64,000 nt of DNA, from the NCBI GenBank assembly GCA_037179335.1, contig JAKZHN010000006.1, forward strand, positions 62,001-126,000. The letters are read 5' to 3'. Under the pieces are notes generated by a model, which worked only from the letters and a program-made list of their open reading frames with translations, did not search any database and was not told where the DNA came from. Origin of the DNA: Cyclaneusma minus (Eukaryota > Ascomycota > Leotiomycetes > Marthamycetales > Marthamycetaceae). The position numbers were made by a program, and so were the translations under genes. Shown here piece by piece: positions 57,601 to 64,000 of this stretch (the first letter of the stretch is position 1; every line of letters begins with the position of its first letter).

Positions 57601-60600
57601 TTTATACCAATGGACCTAGTCTTGCTGACAAATCAAGATTAAGTAGTCACTTCGCTTACTGAGTGGGTGGCGGTGGTGGTGGATTTTTGGGAATGATGGC
57701 AGTTGCAGCAGATGACAACAGCCTGTTTCGAGGTAAATGATATCCTAGCTTTATCCTTCTCCCTATACACATGTCCGTCCGCAGCCTGCGAATGCGAGGT
57801 CTTTGCCAAGCACTTGGAAAGTGTCAAAGGAAATATGGCGAGGCTTGAAAAAGTTGCTATCGCTTTCCTCCATGACATCGTAATCCTTCGTCAAGAATAT
57901 ATTTTGGAGAGAAAGAAGTGGAATCTCCTACTCTATTTATATCTGGAGACTTGGCCTGACTACCTGACCACAATATGCTAGCTTAATGAGTAGGGGGAGG
58001 TTGATTTTGTGGATGACAACTGTTGGACCAGGCGACAATAGGGTGCCTCATCGACATTACCAGCTAAGTGACATCCTAATTTTGTCATTCTCTCTACTCA
58101 CGTCTGTCCGCAACCTGCGTGATCTTATTCCAATTATTATTTAGTTTCGAAGGGAATCTGGTGTGATTTGAATGCCTGACGTCACTCTTCTCCATGACAT
58201 GGTTTCTGACTCAAGGTAACTGAATAGGTATGTCTTAGAGAGGAAGAAGCAGGATTCTCCAGCTCTATTTATATCTGAAGACATGGACTGGCCGCCTAAT
58301 CAGTATGATTCCATATTATCTTAACGAGTTGGCGACGGTGGTGGATTTAATGGACAGCAGCAGGTATAGTCATCGACAATAGCTTTATTCCTCGACTTTA
58401 CTAGCTAAGTCAATCTTAGCTGTGTTCCTCCTCTCTTTACACGCAAGTCTGCCCTCAGCCTGCGAGTGTCCTTTTGCCAAGCGCCTATCAAGTGTCATGG
58501 GAAGTATGGCAAGGCTTGCAAAATTAGAAACTCCCGTCGCTCTCTCCATTGGTGTGACGGCCTTCCTTGGCTTGGGGAGAAAGAGGAGTAGGAACCTCCT
58601 GCTCTATTTATACCTAGAGACCTGGTCTAGCTTTCTAATTAAGTAGGCTGAAGCGCTCCGTCACCTAATAAGTGGACAATGGCGGTGAATCTTGCGGACG
58701 GTAGCAGTTGCAGCCTATGACAACAGCCATGCTCCTTACTAGATAAATGAGAAGTCAGCTCGTCCTCTCTTGCCCTCACGACTGTGTCTGCAGCCTGTGA
58801 GATCATTCCCGCATAGTTTGACAAAGTGTGGAGGCAAATTTGGCAGAGCTTGTAAAACTATCATCGGTTTTCTCCACGAGTAACCAGTTTGTCTTCGATT
58901 ACCTGACTTGGAGAGAAAATGAGGACCCTCCTGCTCTATTTATACTCAAAGACCCTGACTCTTTGCCCACTCGAACTAGGATAGAGGGTTCAGTCGCTTG
59001 GTCAAGGGGTGACGGTGGTGAATTTGAGAAAACAACAGCAGGTAGATCGAACGACGGCAACCATCTTCCTCGACACATTGTGAGTGACGTCCTAACTTTG
59101 TCCCTCTCCATACTATTCTATCCGCAGCCTGCGAGTACGAGGTCTTTGCCAAGGACTTGTCAAATGTCAAGTGAAATGAGGTAGAGTTTGCAAAACTGCA
59201 ATCCCTCATGTTGCGCAAAGCGAAAGTGCCGATTTTTGACTCAAAAAAAGGTGGGATCTCGCGCTCCTTATATACCTGAGAACGTGGATTGGCTGCCCTA
59301 TTAGGTTGCAACTAATTTATTTGTTGGTGACAATGGAAATCGAGGGAACAGCAACAGGTCGACTAAACGACAGCAGCCAAGCGCCTCGACACCATGTTGT
59401 TCTCTAAGTGAGAAGCCAGCTTTTTCTCTCTTGACTGTGTCCGGCAGCTTACACCCTCGTTCCTACCTGAGCATTTGTCAAGATCTAAGGACGAAGCTTG
59501 CAAGACTTGCAAACCTGCTATCGCTTTTCACCATGCTGCTTCAGACCCATCGTAGTTGACTTGGAGGGAAAAGAAGTAGGGTCCCTGGCTTCTTATATAC
59601 CTAAGGGTACCTAGTGACTTGGGCTTTGGCCTGCCTGCCAATTGAGGATGGAAACCCAAACGGTCGGTGCCACTTGATGGGCGAGTAGCGGTAGCGGGTT
59701 TAGGAATAGACAGCAGTCATAGTAAATGACAGCAGCCACCCTCCTTAGCACTGTGTAAATCATCCCAGCTTTTCTCTTTTTTTTGTTTGATTTTGCACAG
59801 GCCGTTTCCCGCAAGGTTGTCCAAAGCAGCTGTCAAGTATCAATACTAGTAGTGGTAAGGCGTGCAAAGCTGCCATCGCTTTTCTCCATCCACTCGCGAC
59901 ACCTCAGATGACTTGCGAGTTGATGAGAAAATTTCATGGTTTTGCGACTTGAGGGGAAAAGAAGCTGGGGCTTTTGATTTTTATATACATAAATTATTGG
60001 ATTGGCTGGGCAACTAGGATGGAGAAAATTACGTTGAACGGTCGGTTACCTCAACGAGTTAGCGAGGGACGGTGACATTTTGCGGGCGTAATCGTTCCGA
60101 CCGTAATTGTAGCAAACGACGGCAGCTAGCTTGCGCAGCACTGTTTGAATCAACTCATCCTTCATTTCCTTTGCCTTTTCACAAGCTTATGCAAATCGTT
60201 CGCAAGATTTTGCGAAAGCAGCTGCGAAATATCAAAGCCGACAAGATTCGCCAGGCTACCATCACTTTCCGTCATGTCGAGTGGAACGGGAGAGATAGAT
60301 TGGAGAGAAAAGAAGCCGTTGCTTCTGCTCCATATATACATAAATACTTGATTTGGCTGGGCAACTAGGATGGAGTATTGAGTCGGTTAATAAGTGGTTG
60401 GGTAAAGGTGGGTAATTTGGGAGTGACGATTTCGACGGTAATGGTAGCAAACGACAGCAGCCAGGCTCCTTGGCACTGTGTGCATTAACTCAGGTTTTCG
60501 GTTTCTTTTGCACAAGCCTGTCTAGATCCTTCGCAAGGTTTCCCCCAAGCAGCTGTGAAGTGTCAAAATTGGCACGGCTTGCAAGACTATTATCGCTTTC

Positions 60601-63600
60601 TTCCATTGACCAGAAATCTTCACCTGGGTAGAGCTTGGAGAGGAAAGAAATGGGATCTCACGCTCTTTATATACCCGACCCCTCTGCTTACCAATTGGAA
60701 TCAATTGATACATGGGTGACGGTAAATTTGGGGGGTGAGGCTAGATGTACCGATTGACAACAACATGCTTCCTAGACCGTAGGTAAGCAACACCTTTCTC
60801 TCCCCGTTCTTGTTTGCGCAAGATGACCCTGTTTGGTAGCTTGCGAACCCTCCTTCAAGAATATTCAGGAAGGGGACAGCAAATTCTTGCGAGGCGCTGA
60901 ATGCAAATCACCGTTCTCTCCATGCCTTCCAACCCTGGGACCTGTGGTGACGCTAGCATCAACATATAACAGTGACTCTGCTAAGCGACAGCAGCGAACA
61001 ATTATTGGAATGATTCTATGTGAAAAGCCAAACCTCCTCTATTCATTGTGCAGGAGGTATCAGGTATCCGGTTTGCCAAATTTCTCCTGGTTTCTTGAAA
61101 CACCAAAACTAGAAATTTCGAAACTGTCGTCCTTTTTCCGGTCAAGAATCTCTCGTGAGCATTTGTACAATTCTGATCGTGTTAGCCATGCTTTGTATAC
61201 TTGCTCTGGCATCAGATGTTTCGCTAAGTCAGTAAAACTTATTAAGGCAGTGGATTGGTAGCGGCGGTCCATGGATGACAACAGCAACACCAGATGCAAC
61301 AGTGAATATCATTCATTGGCAGCATTTCGTTGCGTGTGGGAATACAGCATTTCTTTCCTTGGACACAGGTGTTTCTAAGTTCAAGCTCGGAAGCTTGAAG
61401 TTTCCATCCAAGAACTTGAGAAGCAACTAGCACCTTGCTTGGGTCACCGATTGCAATCAATTTCTTCCATCCAAGCTGAGGATCCTATTGCCAAATGACA
61501 ATGCAATTGGGTTTAAGAGGGAAGGAGCTGCTTCTCCTGCTCATTTATAAACACAAATCTGGCCATCCGTTCAGGTCACTTGAGCCAAGTGGCTGAAAGG
61601 AGCGGACTTGGTGACAACAGCTCAAAGACATGACAGCAGTAATTATGGCAGACGACAACTTACATCCTTGCTCTCACGGAATGAATGTTCTCAATCCGAC
61701 CAGCCCAAGCTCTCGAAAAGCGTTTCAGTGAAAAGTTCTATCCATATTCCGGGAACATGATCATTCTCTACACCTTCTATGGTAATAAGTGGATTGTCCA
61801 GTAAACCTGAAAAGAGAAAAACACAGATCTTCTGCTCTTTATATACAAAATCCTATTCTATGCACTCATCCGGACATTTATTAGCTCACTGGCGTAAGGA
61901 AATGGTGTTAGCAGTCATGCATTTAAACAGCAGCGGCTTCGAGATACGGTAGCAGGTCTGCCAAATGACAACAGCCGAACCTACCAGGAGCAGTAGCACT
62001 TCGCACGAATCCCAAATTCTTGGAATTGTTTGGAGCAGAGGTTTCGAGCAAGCATATCGCCAAACAGAGGCAAATCGGCCACAATTGGAGATAAACATGT
62101 CAGAAAGCAAATTCCACGGACTTCGTGAACTTCGAATGTTCGTCTGCCTCTTTCGTTGGAGGCTTGGAGAGAGCATAAGTTGGATCGCCTGCCCTTTATA
62201 TACCTGAGTCTGCTGAGCGGCCCGCTTGAAATTGGATGACTCGATCAGAAGACCGTAATGCTGACGGGGCAAGCTGCAAGGTAATTAATTAAACAGCCAG
62301 CCCCCTCGAAAGCAGCAGCAGTCGCAACACCGTATACCTACCTCCGATTATTTGTCGTCTTCTACGACCTAGAAGATACTTTCCAAGCAAGTATACTGCC
62401 ACCAGGAGTTGTCTAGATACCGAAATGCAGCAGAACCAAAAACTTGCGCTCGGATGACTTTCACAGCTTGAAGTGCGAATGCATGGGACTGTCTGCGCTT
62501 TAGATACACACAATCTTGCTCAATGATAGAGAGGTGACCGGAATGACAACAGCTGCGAGACATAGCAATGGCATCAGTTCTGAACGACAACAGCCAATCA
62601 CTGCGAAAGTAACAGATTTCAGCACAAAATCTCTGCTTTCTAGCTGTTCAAACAGGTCAACCTAGCCTGTCAGATCTTCCATACTACAAGCAAAAAGCCA
62701 CTAGATTTTCTTTCGGAGACAGGGGCATGAGTCATGACGAAGCCAACACTTCACCCTTCTACAAATTGCCCTGGTCAGCTTTGACAATACCGTAAGCCTT
62801 AGAGACGACGAAAAGGTGGATGGCCTTTTTATATAGGCAATAGCCAGCTAGTGTCCTTCGCTTATTTTCGAAACATTTGTGTAGACTCTACTCTGGGATA
62901 GTGATACTTGATCTCAACGGCGGTAGCTTCGCCAAACAATAGAAGCCAGCATCTCCGACAAAAAAACGTGATTGACGCAAAATTCCAGGATTCTAGCCTC
63001 CATATAATACATCCAAACTATTTGCAGCATGTTCCCATAGAAGCAAACTGCCAAAGAACAGCTGCGGAGATGTTTGGAAGGGCCGTGGCACGTCGACTCA
63101 AATATATTCTTGGCCATCCTTTTGGCATTTTGGTCTTGAGGGGCAAGAACAAAAGCTGAGTGCCTGCTCCTCATATACTTTATCCCATGATTCGCCAAAG
63201 CCCCAATCCCAAGGGCCTAAAGGCCGCAGGCGGAGGAATTTCGTGCTAAGTAGTAACCGAAGCAAGGCGGCGGTAGCTTCGCCAAACGACAGCAGCTACA
63301 ATCTCCGACGAAAACGCACAATTGATGCGAGACTGCAAATGTATGTATTTTTTGGACCAGATAATTTTCTCGTAGTGTTTTTTTCACTTATTTAAATTGC
63401 GCATAAGCAGCTGCGGTAATGTTTTGGACGTCCGTAGGCATTTCACGCTTTTGCTGGTAGGCTTGAAAAAAAAAGAATAGCACAAGATTGCCTGGCATTT
63501 ATATACCTGATCTCAGGGTTCGCTTAGATTTCATTCTATCCAAGCGCCGGTAGCTTTGCCAAACGACAGCAGCTAGGCTCTCCAACAGAAAAGCATAGCC

Positions 63601-64000
63601 GGTGCGAGATTCAAACTTTTTGTCTTCTGCAACCTCAGAATTATTGCAAAGTCGTAGGAGGTTTTTCGCGCAAATAAACTGCCCATGAACAGCTGCGGAT
63701 AGTATGTTCGGGATATTCCTGGCATGTCGACTCAAACATCATTGCCTGTCATCTCACCCTTTGGTCTTAAGAGGAAAAGAACAGAAGGAAAGTCTGCTCT
63801 TTATATACTTGATCTTAGGATTCGCCTAGATCCATCCTTGGGAAGGCGAGAATTTTGCGCTGGCAGTTGCAGTCCGGTGGTAGCTTCGCCAAACGACAGC
63901 AGCCAGCCTCACCGACAGAAAAACACAACTGCAGTGAGATTCAAGATTCTAATCTCCTTCAACGGATCAGGATTACTAGCAGCATCTATTCCACACGAGT
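54690..64000 (-). repeat. Array block IV: about 26 minus-strand promoter-like units, period about 335 bp, open at window end
   Basis: Minus-strand TATA boxes alternate between TATAAATAG and TATATAAG types (seen as TATTTATA or TTATATA), near 55193, 55534, 55888, 56227, 56577, 56921, 57270, 57599, 57934, 58266, 58605, 58937, 59268, 59593, 59980, 60333, 60667, 61838, 62195, 62828, 63172, 63498, 63800, with weak ones near 61033, 61541 and 62500. From 56921 to 59593 the spacing stays within 325-349 bp. About 50 bp right of each TATA is a CACGTG (55255) or a split variant (GTCACTTGATAAGTGGGTGAC at 56972 is the model). About 45 bp further is GGCAGTTGCAGCAAATGACAGCAGC-like sequence; from 62.9 kb it is GGTAGCTTCGCC then AAACGACAGCAGC. 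GAGAGAAAGAAGTGGGAT precedes each TATA on the plus strand. Confidence 0.82.

Noticed and set aside
57703..58646. Plus-strand frames with a shared AKxLxSVxGxMARL...LLLYLYLETW pattern
   Set aside because: The similarity follows from DNA repeats; other units carry stops or shifts at the same place, and LYLYLE is just the TATA box in translation.
54690..64000. CRISPR-like regular spacing
   Set aside because: The unit is about 335 bp, diverged throughout and eukaryotic in context; there is no short identical repeat with unique spacers.

Overview
The window looks like nuclear DNA of a filamentous ascomycete (Pezizomycotina). The evidence is short GT-AG introns of 50-80 bp, a class II hydrophobin, a HET-type incompatibility gene, fungal rhodopsin-domain proteins, and a GC/AT isochore structure in which retrotransposons have been destroyed by C-to-T changes of the RIP type. 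The species cannot be fixed from the sequence.

Layout. 1-341 is the end of a berberine-bridge-type FAD oxidase. At 1093-1119 is a small interstitial telomere-type tract (CCCTAA strand). Next comes about 19 kb of extremely AT-rich DNA (1.4-20.3 kb), which I read as three nested elements: an unclassified DNA element with TATATGGT/ACCATATA ends (1374-19895); inside it a minus-strand Ty3/gypsy element (about 4467-18325); inside that a plus-strand Ty3/gypsy element (about 8273-15423). Both gypsy elements keep readable but mutated reverse transcriptase. Two short relatives of the outer element lie at 19896-20330 and 21915-22333. From 23 to 37 kb is an ordinary gene island: a hydrophobin with a long Gly/Ser-rich extension, a HET pseudogene, a membrane-anchored unknown, a trypsin-fold protease, an UNC93-like MFS transporter, and a rhodopsin-domain gene with a broken tandem copy. 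Two further genes sit at 50-54 kb: a frameshifted 3'-5' exonuclease and a GT90 (CAP10-like) glycosyltransferase.

The most unusual part is about 38.5-49.5 kb and 54.7-64 kb, the latter running off the window end. These stretches are built from roughly 45 diverged repeat units spaced about 340 bp apart. A unit contains a CGACAGCAGC/GCTGCTGTCG-type motif, then a CACGTG E-box (or a split GTCAC...GTGAC variant), then a TATA box 40-60 bp further on. TATA orientation is plus up to about 45.1 kb and minus from about 45.5 kb onward. Reading frames are not conserved between units, but the DNA elements are. I infer a tandem array of promoter-like, probably non-coding transcription units. I know of no described family that matches it.

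The other genes show no operon-like functional link. The shared theme is an accessory compartment: cell-surface, secreted and self-recognition genes, pseudogenes, RIP-damaged transposons and local duplications.
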